From: Verrucomicrobia bacterium LP2A
GTDB taxonomy: Bacteria > Verrucomicrobiota > Verrucomicrobiia > Methylacidiphilales > Methylacidiphilaceae
DNA: 64,000 nt
Direction of reading: 5' to 3'
Assembly: GCA_000526255.1 (NCBI GenBank)
Contig: JAFS01000002.1
Location: 496,001 to 560,000 of the forward strand
Both the position numbers and the translations under genes were made by a program. The notes beneath the pieces are model-generated. The model saw only the letters and a program-made list of their open reading frames with translations. It was not told the origin of the DNA and made no database searches. Shown piece by piece: positions 27,226 through 36,776 of this stretch; the stretch's first letter is position 1; each line of letters opens with the position of its first letter.

Positions 27226-28755
27226 TTACTGTCCCTTCCGGACCTGATTGAGAAGGCATGTGACGAGCCCGTCCACCGAGTGTTGCTCAGCCTCGGCGGC
27301 AACCGCAATCCCGAGTCGCTGCAGGGTGCGAGTCGTGACGGGACCGATACTGAGAACCTGCGGCACAGTAGCGCCCTCGCACGGGCAAAGGCCAAGCTTT
27401 TGCCAATTTGTGGCGGCACTCGAGCTCGCAAAGAGAATCCACCCGGCTCCTTCGTGAACGAACCGATCTCTCGCACCCGCAGGATCGCTCGTTTCGGGCT
27501 CCGTATCGTAAAGAACCCACTCTTCCACTTGCGCTCCGAGTCGTCGCAGCGTCTCCGGCAAGCCCGGATTCCCAAGTGCGCTGCGCGCCAAGCAGAACCG
27601 GGAGCCCCTCGCCTCTTCCGCAGAAAAGCAGCTCGCCAGGGCGGCCGTCGTATAGCTCTCGGGAACCCGATCGACCGAGAGATGAAACCGTCGGACGACC
27701 TCCGCCGTAGCGCTCCCGACCGCAGCCAATCGGACGCTGCCGAGGGAACGCAGATCTCCGGTCGTCTCCAGAACATGTCGCAGGAAGAGATCCGCTCCGA
27801 CAGGGCTCGTCAAGAGGATCCAAGCAAAGTCCGAGGCCAAGCGGCGCACCAGATGCCTCTCTCGATCGCCGAAAGCGCGAGGGAGGATCCGGATCGTCGG
27901 AATCTCCAGAACATCGGCGCCGAGATCGCGCAACCGTTTTCCCAAACGGCTCGACTCGCTTCGAGTCCGCGTAAGGACGATTCGCTGCCCAAAGAGAGGA
28001 AGCCGTTCCCGCCAGGAAAGCCGGCTGCGCAGCTTCACGACCTCACCGATGACGATGACGGACGGTGCCTCAACGGAAAACTCGCCGCTCGCCGCCTCCC
28101 GCAGGGTCGCCTCCCGTACCTCTTGCTTCCCCAAAGTGCCCCACCGGATCGCCGCGACCGGGCACTGCTCCCGCTCCCCCCCATCGAGAAGGCGTCGGCT
28201 GATTTCCGCGAGCCTTTCCGCGCCCATCAGGATGACCTTGGTGCCCTCCAGCCCTCCCAAGGCGGCCCAGTTCACCGACGCTTCCGGCTTCGTTGGATCT
28301 TCATGACCGGTGGCAATCGTCACCTCGGATGCGAGGCCGCGATGCGTCAGCGGGATCCCGGCATAGGCCGGAGCGGCCAACGCCGATGTGACTCCCGGAA
28401 CGACCTCGAAGGGAATGCCCGCTGCCTCCAGCGTCTGGCCTTCCTCTCCGCCTCGCCCAAAGAGGAACGGATCTCCCCCCTTGAGCCGAACGACCCGCGC
28501 CCCTTCCCGCGCGTGGCGGACGAGCAGGGCCTCGATTTCCTTTTGAGAAAAGGCCTGCCGCCCGCTCGATTTTCCGACGAAGATCTTTTGCGCCTTGGGG
28601 TTCGCCCATTGCAAGAGCTCGGGAGAGCAAAGCGCGTCGTAGAGGACGCAGTCGGCCTCCGCGAGGAGTTCGCGTCCACGAAGGGTCAAGAGCCCCGGAT
28701 CTCCGGGCCCGGCTCCAACCAGATAGACCTTTCCCTGCGACTGACAGAGGCTCAT
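27226..28755 (-). CDS. uroporphyrinogen-III C-methyltransferase / uroporphyrinogen-III synthase fusion
   Basis: The 509-residue protein fuses two enzymes. Residues 1 to about 245 are a SUMT/CobA methyltransferase ([18 protein letters not shown], the [18 protein letters not shown] motif, GIPLTHRG). It makes precorrin-2, the entry to siroheme and cobalamin. Residues about 255-509 are a HemD-type synthase ([20 protein letters not shown], the [15 protein letters not shown] segment, late [12 protein letters not shown]), which closes hydroxymethylbilane to uroporphyrinogen III. The start overlaps the hemC stop (ATGA). The fusion channels hemC product straight toward methylated tetrapyrroles. Confidence 0.93.
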   Translation of the reverse strand: MSLCQSQGKVYLVGAGPGDPGLLTLRGRELLAEADCVLYDALCSPELLQWANPKAQKIFVGKSSGRQAFSQKEIEALLVRHAREGARVVRLKGGDPFLFGRGGEEGQTLEAAGIPFEVVPGVTSALAAPAYAGIPLTHRGLASEVTIATGHEDPTKPEASVNWAALGGLEGTKVILMGAERLAEISRRLLDGGEREQCPVAAIRWGTLGKQEVREATLREAASGEFSVEAPSVIVIGEVVKLRSRLSWRERLPLFGQRIVLTRTRSESSRLGKRLRDLGADVLEIPTIRILPRAFGDRERHLVRRLASDFAWILLTSPVGADLFLRHVLETTGDLRSLGSVRLAAVGSATAEVVRRFHLSVDRVPESYTTAALASCFSAEEARGSRFCLARSALGNPGLPETLRRLGAQVEEWVLYDTEPETSDPAGARDRFVHEGAGWILFASSSAATNWQKLGLCPCEGATVPQVLSIGPVTTRTLQRLGIAVAAEAEQHSVDGLVTCLLNQVRKGQ

Positions 28756-29687
28756 TCGATCCCTCCGCCGGATTTGGGCATGCATCCCGCCTCGTTCAGG
28801 ATCTCCTCCGCAAGAGCTTTTCCGATCGCCTCCGCATCCTCCGCTCGTCCTGTCGCCCGTCCGCGATAGTTGCGCCCGGCCGTTTCGACCCAGATCACGC
28901 CGTCCATGACAAGCTCCCTCCTCTGAACGCTCGCCTTCGCTCCGACGGCTGAACGGCAGCCTCCGCCCAGGCTTCTCAGAAAAGCCCGCTCGGCCGTCAC
29001 TTCCCAACCCGCGGCATCGTCATGGAGCCGCCGAAGAAGATTGCCGATCTCTTCGTCTTCGCCGCGGGTCTCGATCCCCAGCGCTCCCTGGCCCGGAGCC
29101 GGCAACATCGCCTCGAAAGGGAAGAACGCGAAACAAAATCCGCGACCGAGAACTCCCAGCCTCTTCAAGCCGGCGGCGGCAAGGACGGTGCCGCCCCAGT
29201 TCGGGTTCGCTTCGAGCTTCCGCAAGCGGGTATCGACATTGCCTCGGATTTCGCAAAAGGAGAGATCCGAACGCAACCCATGGAGCTGCCGCATCCTTCT
29301 CGGGCTGCCGATCGCTACCGTTGATCCGGGAGGAAGGGCATCCCAATCCGGGAAGCTTCGGCTCACCCAGACATCCCTGGCATCCTCGCGCAAGGAGACA
29401 GCGGCGATCCTCAATCCATCCGGAAGCTCGGTCGCTAGATCCTTCATGCTATGGACGGCAATGTCAATTTCCCGACGGAGCAGTGCGCTTTCGAGCTCCT
29501 TGGTAAAAATCCCCTTGCCGGGCAGCGTGGATTCCCCTCGCTCCGACCAGCGGTCTCCCGAGGTTTCGAGAAAGGAGATCGCGAAGCTCCATTCCGTGGA
29601 CAAGCCTTCGAGCGCGCTCTTCACCCGCTCCGCCTGGATTCTGGCCAGACCGCTGCGACGGCTCCCGATGATGAGCGAGCGCGTCAT
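28752..29687 (-). CDS. hemC: porphobilinogen deaminase (hydroxymethylbilane synthase)
   Basis: The 311-residue enzyme polymerises four porphobilinogens. It shows IIGSRRSGLARIQAERV at the start, DIAVHSMKDL with the catalytic Asp near residue 75, the GSPRRMRQL segment, and the dipyrromethane cofactor cysteine at about residue 244 in LRSLGGGCRSAVG. The ATG at 29687 overlaps the hemA stop and its own stop overlaps the cobA/hemD start, so three tetrapyrrole genes are translationally coupled. Confidence 0.95.
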   Translation of the reverse strand: MTRSLIIGSRRSGLARIQAERVKSALEGLSTEWSFAISFLETSGDRWSERGESTLPGKGIFTKELESALLRREIDIAVHSMKDLATELPDGLRIAAVSLREDARDVWVSRSFPDWDALPPGSTVAIGSPRRMRQLHGLRSDLSFCEIRGNVDTRLRKLEANPNWGGTVLAAAGLKRLGVLGRGFCFAFFPFEAMLPAPGQGALGIETRGEDEEIGNLLRRLHDDAAGWEVTAERAFLRSLGGGCRSAVGAKASVQRRELVMDGVIWVETAGRNYRGRATGRAEDAEAIGKALAEEILNEAGCMPKSGGGIE

Positions 29688-30751
29688 GCCGTGCGAAAGT
29701 TTTCCATCACATCCGGATCGCGGGACTGTTTTTGCCGTTGCTCCGCCCAATGCGAAAAACGTTCGACATAGGGCTCGAGCAAGCGCCGACACCGGACAAT
29801 TTCAGACGCTCGATCTTCGAGATTCTGACGGGCGATTGTTTGCAGGTCGTCGATATTATACAGGTAGACTCCGTCCAATGCGTGGACCGACGGGTCGATA
29901 TCCCTCGGCACCGCCAGGTCGATCAGAAAGAGCGGATCGCCCTTTCTTTTCGCCAGCAGGGGGAGGAGCTTCTCGCGGGTCAGAACGGGATGAGGAGCGG
30001 CGGTCGAGCTGATCACGATGTCGACTTCCGAACTCCGACCCAAGAACTCCGACCAGAGAATCGCCTCCCCATGCAGCTCCTTCACCAGCTCACAGGCGCG
30101 ATCATGGGTTCGGTTTGCGACGAGAAGGAGGCTCACACCGCGCCCCTCGAGGGCGCGCGCCGTCTTTTCGCTTGTCTCTCCGGCGCCCAGGACCATGACC
30201 GATCGTCCCGAGAGATTCCCAAAGAGCCGTTCCGCGAGCTCCACAGCGACGGAGCTGACCGACACATTCCCCCGAGTGATGAACGTCCTCGATCGCGCCG
30301 CCTTTGCCGCGGAAAAGGAGGTTTGAAAGAGGCGGTTGAGCCAGACCCCCGTCGCCTGGAGCTGGTGAGCGGCTTCGTAGGCCGCCTTCACCTGCCCGAA
30401 GATCTCCGTCTCCCCGATCACCATCGATCGGAGCCCGGAAACGAGCTCGAACAGGTGGTCGACGCAAGCGCGTCCCTGCCGAAATTGGGAGCAGTTCTCC
30501 CAATCCGCCCGAATGCCATGGTAGCTCTCCAGAAACCGACTCCACCCAGCCTGACATCGGCTCGCGTCCCGGCTGACTCCAAAATATTCGACGCGGTTGC
30601 AGGTAGAGACAAGAACCCCCTCTTCCAGGGCCAGTTCCTGAAGGAGAAGAGGAAGCGCCCGAACCAACTCCTCGCGGCGAAAAGCGACGCGCTCGCGGAG
30701 ATCCAAAGGGCTTTGTTCGTAATTCAGCCCGCCACCCACGAGAAATTGCAT
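29684..30751 (-). CDS. hemA: glutamyl-tRNA reductase
   Basis: The 355-residue enzyme starts the C5 pathway of haem synthesis by reducing glutamyl-tRNA. The catalytic cysteine is Cys51 in VLVSTCNRVE. GLRSMVIGETEIFGQVKAAY and the NADPH-binding VMVLGAGETSEKTAR segment follow, with a C-terminal dimerisation helix. It is shorter than typical family members at both ends. The ATG at 30751 follows GGGAAG. The HemX/CcsA-like gene lies 132 bp upstream on the same strand. Confidence 0.94.
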   Translation of the reverse strand: MQFLVGGGLNYEQSPLDLRERVAFRREELVRALPLLLQELALEEGVLVSTCNRVEYFGVSRDASRCQAGWSRFLESYHGIRADWENCSQFRQGRACVDHLFELVSGLRSMVIGETEIFGQVKAAYEAAHQLQATGVWLNRLFQTSFSAAKAARSRTFITRGNVSVSSVAVELAERLFGNLSGRSVMVLGAGETSEKTARALEGRGVSLLLVANRTHDRACELVKELHGEAILWSEFLGRSSEVDIVISSTAAPHPVLTREKLLPLLAKRKGDPLFLIDLAVPRDIDPSVHALDGVYLYNIDDLQTIARQNLEDRASEIVRCRRLLEPYVERFSHWAEQRQKQSRDPDVMENFRTA

Positions 30752-30883
30752 AGCTTCCCGTTTCCGATTTTCCTCTCCAGAGCCTGTCTGCCGGGACAAC
30801 ACCTCTGCTCCGTCTCTCGCTCCTCCCACAGGGGAATCGCCTCCCGAGTCACGAAGAGGGCCTTGCCCTTCGGCCGAGACAGG

Positions 30884-31687
30884 TCACATCCGAAATTGAT
30901 GAGCACGACTCCAACTATTGATGAGCCAAAACGTCAACATGACGAAAAGAAATCCCCACACCATTCCCTGGGCGACCCTCCGCTGGCTCCAACCGAGCAC
31001 CCCGCGTGCGCACGCCAAGACAAGATAGAGCAGCCAGACCCCCAATGACCAGAAGAGCTTTACCCAATCCCAGCTGCCTCGCTCCGAAAGCAGCACCCCG
31101 ACCAGCAGCCCGGCCGTGAGCAGGATGAAACCGAGGTGGAGCAGCCTTCTTTGCACGACGAGCAGATCTCCCAGAGCGGGGAAGGTGTAAAACCATCCCG
31201 CCACACGCCGACTCTTGAGCGTTCGGTCCTCGAAAAGATAGAGAAGCCCCGCGACCGCTCCGATCCCGAGCGCCCCATAGGCCAAGAGCAATACGGTTCC
31301 ATGCACCTCCAAGGGCCAGCCCAGCTTGGGTAGTGGCTTTGCCCGATCGATCGGAGCGATCAGTGCGGCAAAATTAAGCAGGGCAACCACCGGAGCCGTG
31401 CAAAATCCCAGAACGGAGAGCCGGTAGGCCGATCCCACGAGCAGGTACATCAGGAGCAGCGCCCAACCCAGAAACGCGATCGTCTCCAGCAGGTTGGTAA
31501 TCGGGCAGTGGCCGATCGTCCGGCCCCGGAGGTAGAGAAAGAGCGTCTGGCTTCCCCAGGCAGCCAAGAGAAAGAGGTCGACCAGCCGCCCGGCCCGGTT
31601 GGCGCGCGAGCCGAACCTATAGGCTCCCCGCAGTGCGCCAAGGAATGCAAAGAGCCCCGCCACCCCCAGCCAGAGCCGCTCTCCCAT
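30884..31687 (-). CDS. HemX/CcsA-like cytochrome c assembly family membrane protein
   Basis: The 267-residue protein has eight hydrophobic segments and the family marker GHCPITNLLETIAFLGW near residue 58, a relative of the tryptophan-rich haem-handling motif of CcsA/CcmC. Its position before hemA, hemC and hemD mirrors hemX in the Bacillus hemAXCDBL operon, where HemX lowers the HemA level. Either that role or haem delivery to cytochrome c is possible; the context favours HemX. It lies 18 bp after yqeY. Confidence 0.8.
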   Translation of the reverse strand: MGERLWLGVAGLFAFLGALRGAYRFGSRANRAGRLVDLFLLAAWGSQTLFLYLRGRTIGHCPITNLLETIAFLGWALLLMYLLVGSAYRLSVLGFCTAPVVALLNFAALIAPIDRAKPLPKLGWPLEVHGTVLLLAYGALGIGAVAGLLYLFEDRTLKSRRVAGWFYTFPALGDLLVVQRRLLHLGFILLTAGLLVGVLLSERGSWDWVKLFWSLGVWLLYLVLACARGVLGWSQRRVAQGMVWGFLFVMLTFWLINSWSRAHQFRM

Positions 31688-31705
31688 CCTATGCTTGGGC
31701 TCCCC

Positions 31706-32170
31706 TTACGAGCCTTGGGCTCCCAGAATCCGTTCAGCCAGGTCGCGGACCTGCTTTCCGTCGGTCCGGCCGCCAGCCTGCTGCAGAGCCACCTTGATCA
31801 CCGCGCCCAATTGTGCCTTGCCTGTCGCCCCCGCCTCGCGGATCGCCCGACGAACCAAGGCTTCCAGTTCATCCGGAGAGAGCGGTTCCGGGAGAAACTC
31901 CCGCAAAATGGCGATTTCGCTCTCCTCCTTTCGGGCCAGATCCTCTCTGTGCCCGCTCCGGTAGCGCTCGATCGAGTCCTCTCTCTTTCGAACCTCCTTG
32001 GCGATCACGGCGATCACCTCCGGATCGGAAGGCTCCCCGGCCCGCTCCTTCTTCTCCAATCCGGCATACTGGATCGCCGATTTGAGCATCCGCAAGGCCG
32101 AGGTCCGGACCGCGTCCCGTTTTCGCATTGACTCCCGGAGTTCCTCGTTGATCCTAAGAAAGAGCGACAT
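31706..32170 (-). CDS. yqeY: YqeY/GatB-tail domain protein
   Basis: The 154-residue protein matches the YqeY family: an N-terminal LRESMRKRDAVRTSALRMLKSAI, a central EEVRKREDSIERYRSGHREDLA-like stretch with FLPEPLSPDELE, and a C-terminal GKQVRDLAERIL. The C-terminal half resembles the tail of GatB, which binds tRNA in the amidotransferase. The precise role is unknown, though linkage to glutamyl-tRNA-dependent hemA is suggestive. The start may be the ATG at 32170 or a GTG two codons earlier, which is closer to an AGGAGG sequence. Confidence 0.85.
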   Translation of the reverse strand: MSLFLRINEELRESMRKRDAVRTSALRMLKSAIQYAGLEKKERAGEPSDPEVIAVIAKEVRKREDSIERYRSGHREDLARKEESEIAILREFLPEPLSPDELEALVRRAIREAGATGKAQLGAVIKVALQQAGGRTDGKQVRDLAERILGAQGS

Positions 32171-32228
32171 CCTCACAAGCTTAGCACCGCCTCCTCTTCC
32201 GAGGCATCCGGAAAATGACGCTGGTTGG

Positions 32229-33347
32229 ATGAAAACGGTCTACCGTCTTCTCTTTCTCGATCTTTTCAAGGTCAGCCTGACCAGCACGGCCATTCTGACC
32301 TTCTTCCTCGTCTTGGCCAACGTATTTCGCGATGTCGCCGACCTCATCATCAACCATGAGGTTCCCCTCTGGGTGATCGCCAAGCTCGTTCTCTCCCTCG
32401 TGCCTTTCGTCCTGACCTTCACCCTGCCTTGGGGGCTGCTCATGGCGGTTCTCTTTGTCTTCGGCCGAATGTCGCAGGATCACGAGCTGATCGCCTTGAA
32501 ATCCGCAGGAATCGGGATCGGCCCCCTGCTCGCTCCGGTCATCTGGTTCGCTCTGGCGTACAGCCTCTTCAGCTTTTCGATCAACGCCTATGTCGGACCC
32601 AAGAGCCGCCATGCCTTCAAGGAGATCTTCTCGGACATCCTCTTGCAAAATCCGCTCTCGTTCTTCGAGAGCGGCAAGTCGATCGACCAGTTCGACGGCT
32701 TCCGTCTCTATGCGAGCAAGCGCGCGGGTGCTCGGCTCGATGATGTCTACATCTGGGAAGTCGACAGCTCCTTCCGCCCTCTGCGCGCGATCCGGGCGGA
32801 TGAGGCGGAAATCAACGCCGACATGCCGCACCAGAGAATCATCCTCACTCTGCGGAACAGCCGCCAGGAGGAACGAAGCGTGGCCAACCCCGAGGACGTG
32901 CAGAGCATCGTCGCCGGTTCCCGCGCCCTTCAAGTCCCCTACGAGATCTCGCTCGGCACCCTCTTCGATCGCCTGACCGTCCGAAAGAGCATCGGCCTTT
33001 CGACTCTGGGCGAGATCGGACAGCAGGTCCTGGGGCATCCCTCGATCACGCAGGACAACAATCCCACGCCGATCTTGACCGAGCTTCAGAAGCGTCTCGC
33101 GATTTCCCTCTCCTGCTTTACCTTCGCGATTGTCGGGGTTCCTCTGGCCATCCAGGTCCATCGGCGGGAAACCTCCGTGGGGGTCGCCTTGAGCCTCGTG
33201 ATCGTTCTGGCTTACTATGCCATTGTCCTCTTGGCCGACGCCTTGAAGGCCAAGGCGCATCTCTTCCCGGAGCTCATCATCTGGATGCCAAACATCGTCT
33301 TCCAGACGATCGGCTTTCTCTTGCTCTGGCGAGCGAATCGCCGATGA
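32229..33347 (+). CDS. LptF/LptG-type lipopolysaccharide export permease
   Basis: The 372-residue protein has the YjgP/YjgQ layout: three N-terminal transmembrane segments (residues about 9-30, 50-75, 92-115), a long periplasmic beta-jellyroll domain, and three C-terminal segments. VLFVFGRMSQDHELIALKSAG is the coupling-helix region that contacts the LptB ATPase. It is one of the two permeases that lift lipopolysaccharide out of the inner membrane. The partner permease and LptB are not in the window, and F versus G cannot be decided. It is divergent from yqeY. Confidence 0.9.
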   Translation: MKTVYRLLFLDLFKVSLTSTAILTFFLVLANVFRDVADLIINHEVPLWVIAKLVLSLVPFVLTFTLPWGLLMAVLFVFGRMSQDHELIALKSAGIGIGPLLAPVIWFALAYSLFSFSINAYVGPKSRHAFKEIFSDILLQNPLSFFESGKSIDQFDGFRLYASKRAGARLDDVYIWEVDSSFRPLRAIRADEAEINADMPHQRIILTLRNSRQEERSVANPEDVQSIVAGSRALQVPYEISLGTLFDRLTVRKSIGLSTLGEIGQQVLGHPSITQDNNPTPILTELQKRLAISLSCFTFAIVGVPLAIQVHRRETSVGVALSLVIVLAYYAIVLLADALKAKAHLFPELIIWMPNIVFQTIGFLLLWRANRR

Positions 33348-33375
33348 CGGCTCGGAGCTGCGGCTCCCGACCCCC

Positions 33376-33666
33376 TTAGGGGATGGGGGGTTCGTCGGGC
33401 AGGAACTGGGGAACCTCCGGAAAGTAGGGCGCCGGCGTAAACGGCTCTTCAGAAGGACTCTTCGGCTCTCCTGGAATTTCTCCCGGCATATGCTCGGGCA
33501 TCAACGGGTCCTGACCCGGTTCGGGGTCGTCCTCCGACTGGAGGCGCTCGATAGCCGCTGCAGGAGAACCAAAGAGCTTCCCGGGAATCATCGACACCGC
33601 GCACCCGAGCAGGCATCCGAGCAGAAAGCCACGAAGGGAGCGGTTTTTCGGGGAGGGGGTTTTCAC
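33376..33666 (-). CDS. small Pro-rich exported or membrane-anchored protein
   Basis: The 96-residue protein starts with a basic segment followed by a short hydrophobic stretch (FLLGCLLGCAVSMIPG) that looks like a signal or anchor. The rest is acidic and very rich in Pro and Glu (a tail of PEVPQFLPDEPPIP). It resembles no family I know. A GTG at 33666 gives a normal signal-like N-terminus. A TTG at 33726 overlapping the stop of the M24 peptidase gene (TTGA) would add 20 residues and is a possible coupled start. It converges on the LptF-type gene. Confidence 0.45.
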   Translation of the reverse strand: MKTPSPKNRSLRGFLLGCLLGCAVSMIPGKLFGSPAAAIERLQSEDDPEPGQDPLMPEHMPGEIPGEPKSPSEEPFTPAPYFPEVPQFLPDEPPIP

Positions 33667-33722
33667 GTGGGTTCTCGCGTCCCGCAGAACCGGAGAAGTC
33701 GAGCACGAGTTCGTGGAACGCG

Positions 33723-34826
33723 TCAAGGAATTTTAAAGATCTCGGGGGAGCGGGTCAGGTTGCGAACGCCTTCCTTTTCGATGATCACCAGATCCTCCAA
33801 GCGCACCCCGCCGATGTCCGGATAATAAAGACCCGGCTCAACCGTCATGACTTGGCCTGAGCGAAAGCGGCCCGCCGCGAAACGAGGGGGCTCGTGGATC
33901 TCCAGCCCCAGGCTATGGCCGGTTCCATGGAAAAAACCGACCCATCTCCCTCCGCGCCGCTCGGTGGGATATCCCTCCTGGGTGAACCGGCGGACGAGCC
34001 GGCGATGCAACGCCCGTCCATCCGCCCCTTCGCGCATCTCCCCCAATACCCATTGCTTGCCTTTGGCAACGGCATCGTAGAGACGCTGCAATGGCTCGGA
34101 TGGTTCGCCTTTGACGAAGGTCCGGCTCAAATCTCCGAAATAGCCACTCGCCTGGCTCCGAGGAAAGAGGTCGATCACGATTGCTTCACCGGCGCGCAAG
34201 GGGCCGCTCCCCTGCTCGTGCGGATCGCAGGCCTGTACTCCCCCCGCCACGATCGAATGCTCCGCGATCCCGCCGCGGAGAGCGATCACGGCTTCGATCT
34301 CCCCGCGCAACCGTTCGGAGGTGAGATCTTCCCCGTTCCACCGAAGAATTCCCCGGGCATCCGGGCGACTCGCTTGGAGGATCTCCCGGGCGCACTCCAT
34401 CCCCGCTTCGGCGATCCGCAAGGCATCCGTGATCCAGCCGATCTCCTCATCGCTCTTTTGCTGGCGCTCGGGAAAAAACGGCCCCTGTCGAACGCGGAGC
34501 CGCAAGCCGCGCTTTTCGGCTCGAGCGGCAACTCCGAACGGGAAGGACTCCGGGACATCAATCACGCGGAACCTGAGCCTGCGCGCCAAGGCCAGAAGCA
34601 GCTCCACCGGATCAGAACGCTTCCTCTCCTCGCGGACGAGCTCCTCGGCGGGAATCACCGTGTCGACGTGCGCCGTCCTCCGTGCGCGGTCGACCTCGAG
34701 AGCGCTGAATACCGCATAGGTCCGTCCGCCCTTTTCTACCCAAAGGAACGGATCCGGGACCACCATGCGGACGGCATAGCGAAGATCCGCGTCACGCTCG
34801 CTCGAGCCGTAGAGTACCCGCACCAT
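33723..34826 (-). CDS. M24 family aminopeptidase (Xaa-Pro peptidase type)
   Basis: The 367-residue protein has a variable N-terminal domain and a pita-bread catalytic domain. All five metal ligands are recognisable: Asp in VIDLFPRS, Asp in GDLSRTF, His in FHGTGHSLGLEIHE, Glu in MTVEPGLYY and Glu in GVRLEDLV. Such enzymes remove N-terminal residues before proline or act as related dipeptidases. The substrate cannot be assigned. It is downstream of the efflux lipoprotein gene with a gap of 6 bp. Confidence 0.88.
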   Translation of the reverse strand: MVRVLYGSSERDADLRYAVRMVVPDPFLWVEKGGRTYAVFSALEVDRARRTAHVDTVIPAEELVREERKRSDPVELLLALARRLRFRVIDVPESFPFGVAARAEKRGLRLRVRQGPFFPERQQKSDEEIGWITDALRIAEAGMECAREILQASRPDARGILRWNGEDLTSERLRGEIEAVIALRGGIAEHSIVAGGVQACDPHEQGSGPLRAGEAIVIDLFPRSQASGYFGDLSRTFVKGEPSEPLQRLYDAVAKGKQWVLGEMREGADGRALHRRLVRRFTQEGYPTERRGGRWVGFFHGTGHSLGLEIHEPPRFAAGRFRSGQVMTVEPGLYYPDIGGVRLEDLVIIEKEGVRNLTRSPEIFKIP

Positions 34827-34832
34827 GAGCGG

Positions 34833-36539
34833 CTAGCCGCTTTTCTTCGCAGCCGGGTGCTGCTCCGGCGGGACGGAACCACCCTCCGGCCTCGCCGCCA
34901 GGGGCCGCATCGAGTAATCCTTCCACCCTCCCCCGAGGGCCCGGATCAGGGAGACGAGCGCGATATACCGCTCTCCCAGGATTTGGACATCGACCAACTG
35001 CGCCGTGAGCCAGACGCGCATGGTCGTGTCCACTTCGATATAGTTCACCATCCCTTCCTTGAAGCGGACGAGGGAGACGTCGTACTGCTGCTTGGAGAAC
35101 ACGACGGTCCGATTCTGCGCCTCCTGCCGATCGAAGAGAATCTTGATGGCCGCCAAGTTGTTTTCCGTTTCCTGGAAGGCGGTCAACACCTGTTGCCGGT
35201 AGTTCGCGACAGCCGCTTGGTACGAGGCTCGAGCAAACTCCACTCCAGCGACCAGGCGTCCCCCCTCGAAGAGAGGAATGTTGATGAACGGGCCGATCGA
35301 CCAGAAACGGCTCCCTCCCTGGAACAGGAGCGAGGCGGCGTCGCTGATGAGCCCGCCCACGGCGAAGAGGTTCACTGAAGGGAAGAAAGCCGCGAGGGCC
35401 ATTCCGATCGTGGCATTCGCTCGGGCCATCTGCCGCTCCGCCTGAGCGACGTCCGGACGCCGCTGGAGGAGATCGGAAGGGAGATAGGCGGGAAGCACCG
35501 GTGGGGCGTCCCGCAGGGCATTGGGCGCAACCCGGACGGTGGATGCCGGTTTGCCCAAGAGGGTGGCAATCCCATTTTCCGCCTGGGCTCGCGTGTTTTG
35601 CAAACCGATGTATTGGGACTGGGCGGTTGCCAGGTCGGTCTTGGCGCGCGCCAGGTCGAGCTCGTTGGCCACCCCGCCGTCATACCGGCTCTGGACCAAG
35701 TAGAGATTATCCCGAAAGACATCGACCATGTACTTGTACACGGTGAGCTGCGCATCGATGTAGCGCAGGAAGAAATATTGGATGGCGAGCTCCGCATGGA
35801 GGGAAAGGATGACGGTTTCGTAGGCGGCTTGCGTTGCCTGCGCATTCGCCTTGGCGGACTCGAGCCCACGCCGCAACTGTCCCCAAATATCCGCCTCGTA
35901 GACGGCATAGCCCGGAATCGCGAACTCCTGCCAGGATTGGGTCAAGCCGACGGGGAACTGCGTCGTTCCGATCTGCTGTCCGTTGGAGCCGATCACCGGT
36001 GCCTGTACTTGATGCTGCTGCAAGAAGAAGGGTTGATTCTGGGAAAAGCTGATGTTGGAATAAAAGGGAGCGACTCCCACGGTCGGGAAGAAATTCGCGA
36101 GCGCTTGGCCTACCTGGGCGCGGGAAGCCGTCGCCTGGGCGAAGGCGATCTTGATCTGCTGATTGCCAATGGAGAGCTGGCTTTCGAGCTGATCGAGCAC
36201 CGAATCGTCGAAAAGCTTCCACCACTCTCCCTTGGCGATCACATCCTGGGGAAGAGCCTTCCTCCACCGGATATTTTGGGCCATCCCTTCCGGGGAGGGC
36301 CGCGCTGTGCCATTCGCCGTCTGGCCGTTCCGGCCGGTCGCCACCTTTTCGCCGCCAGGGGACTCTCCCCACTTGAAGCTGCTCGGGGTCTCCACGGTCG
36401 GCCGCTTGTAATCGGGCCCAACCATGCAACCCGCGAAGAGGGCAAGAAGGATCGCAAGAAGGGAAACCCGAGGAGCAGCGCCCAGGATTCCTTTCTGGCT
36501 TGGATTGTCTTGGCTTCTCAGTAAACGCTTACTCACCAT
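34833..36539 (-). CDS. outer-membrane efflux lipoprotein (OprM/NodT, TolC-like)
   Basis: The 568-residue protein has an N-terminal signal with a lipobox (LLALFAGC, Cys at about residue 38) followed by MVGPDYKRP, the usual start of NodT-type outer-membrane factors. Two outer-membrane efflux repeats follow, with long amphipathic helices (for example LARAKTDLATAQSQYIGLQNTRAQAENGIATLLG-type positions, residues about 280-315). A long Gln-rich insertion occurs near residues 165-205. It would form the outer-membrane channel of a tripartite pump, but no RND or membrane-fusion gene is adjacent. The ATG at 36539 gives a normal lipoprotein signal. Confidence 0.9.
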   Translation of the reverse strand: MVSKRLLRSQDNPSQKGILGAAPRVSLLAILLALFAGCMVGPDYKRPTVETPSSFKWGESPGGEKVATGRNGQTANGTARPSPEGMAQNIRWRKALPQDVIAKGEWWKLFDDSVLDQLESQLSIGNQQIKIAFAQATASRAQVGQALANFFPTVGVAPFYSNISFSQNQPFFLQQHQVQAPVIGSNGQQIGTTQFPVGLTQSWQEFAIPGYAVYEADIWGQLRRGLESAKANAQATQAAYETVILSLHAELAIQYFFLRYIDAQLTVYKYMVDVFRDNLYLVQSRYDGGVANELDLARAKTDLATAQSQYIGLQNTRAQAENGIATLLGKPASTVRVAPNALRDAPPVLPAYLPSDLLQRRPDVAQAERQMARANATIGMALAAFFPSVNLFAVGGLISDAASLLFQGGSRFWSIGPFINIPLFEGGRLVAGVEFARASYQAAVANYRQQVLTAFQETENNLAAIKILFDRQEAQNRTVVFSKQQYDVSLVRFKEGMVNYIEVDTTMRVWLTAQLVDVQILGERYIALVSLIRALGGGWKDYSMRPLAARPEGGSVPPEQHPAAKKSG

Positions 36540-36776
36540 TGTCGCGCCGACCTTTTCCCAAACATCGGCATATACGTTCCGGGGCGTAGCCGGGTCAAGC
36601 GGAAGCTTCCTTTGGCAGAGGAGCTTGGCCGGTTCCCCATGACACGCTATCTTTCGGTGGCTGCTCCGCCCAAGGCAGCGGCAGAACCGCTCATGGCTCA
36701 TTTTTCAACCCGTTGCGGCAGTCCACATTCCTGATCTCCCCATGGAGCCGGCCACGATCCTCCCGGAAGAAAGCGG

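Noticed and set aside
27280-28869. Open frame of 529 codons antisense to cobA/hemD
   Set aside because: It overlaps the fusion gene fully and reads as low-information Arg/Pro/Ser-rich sequence.
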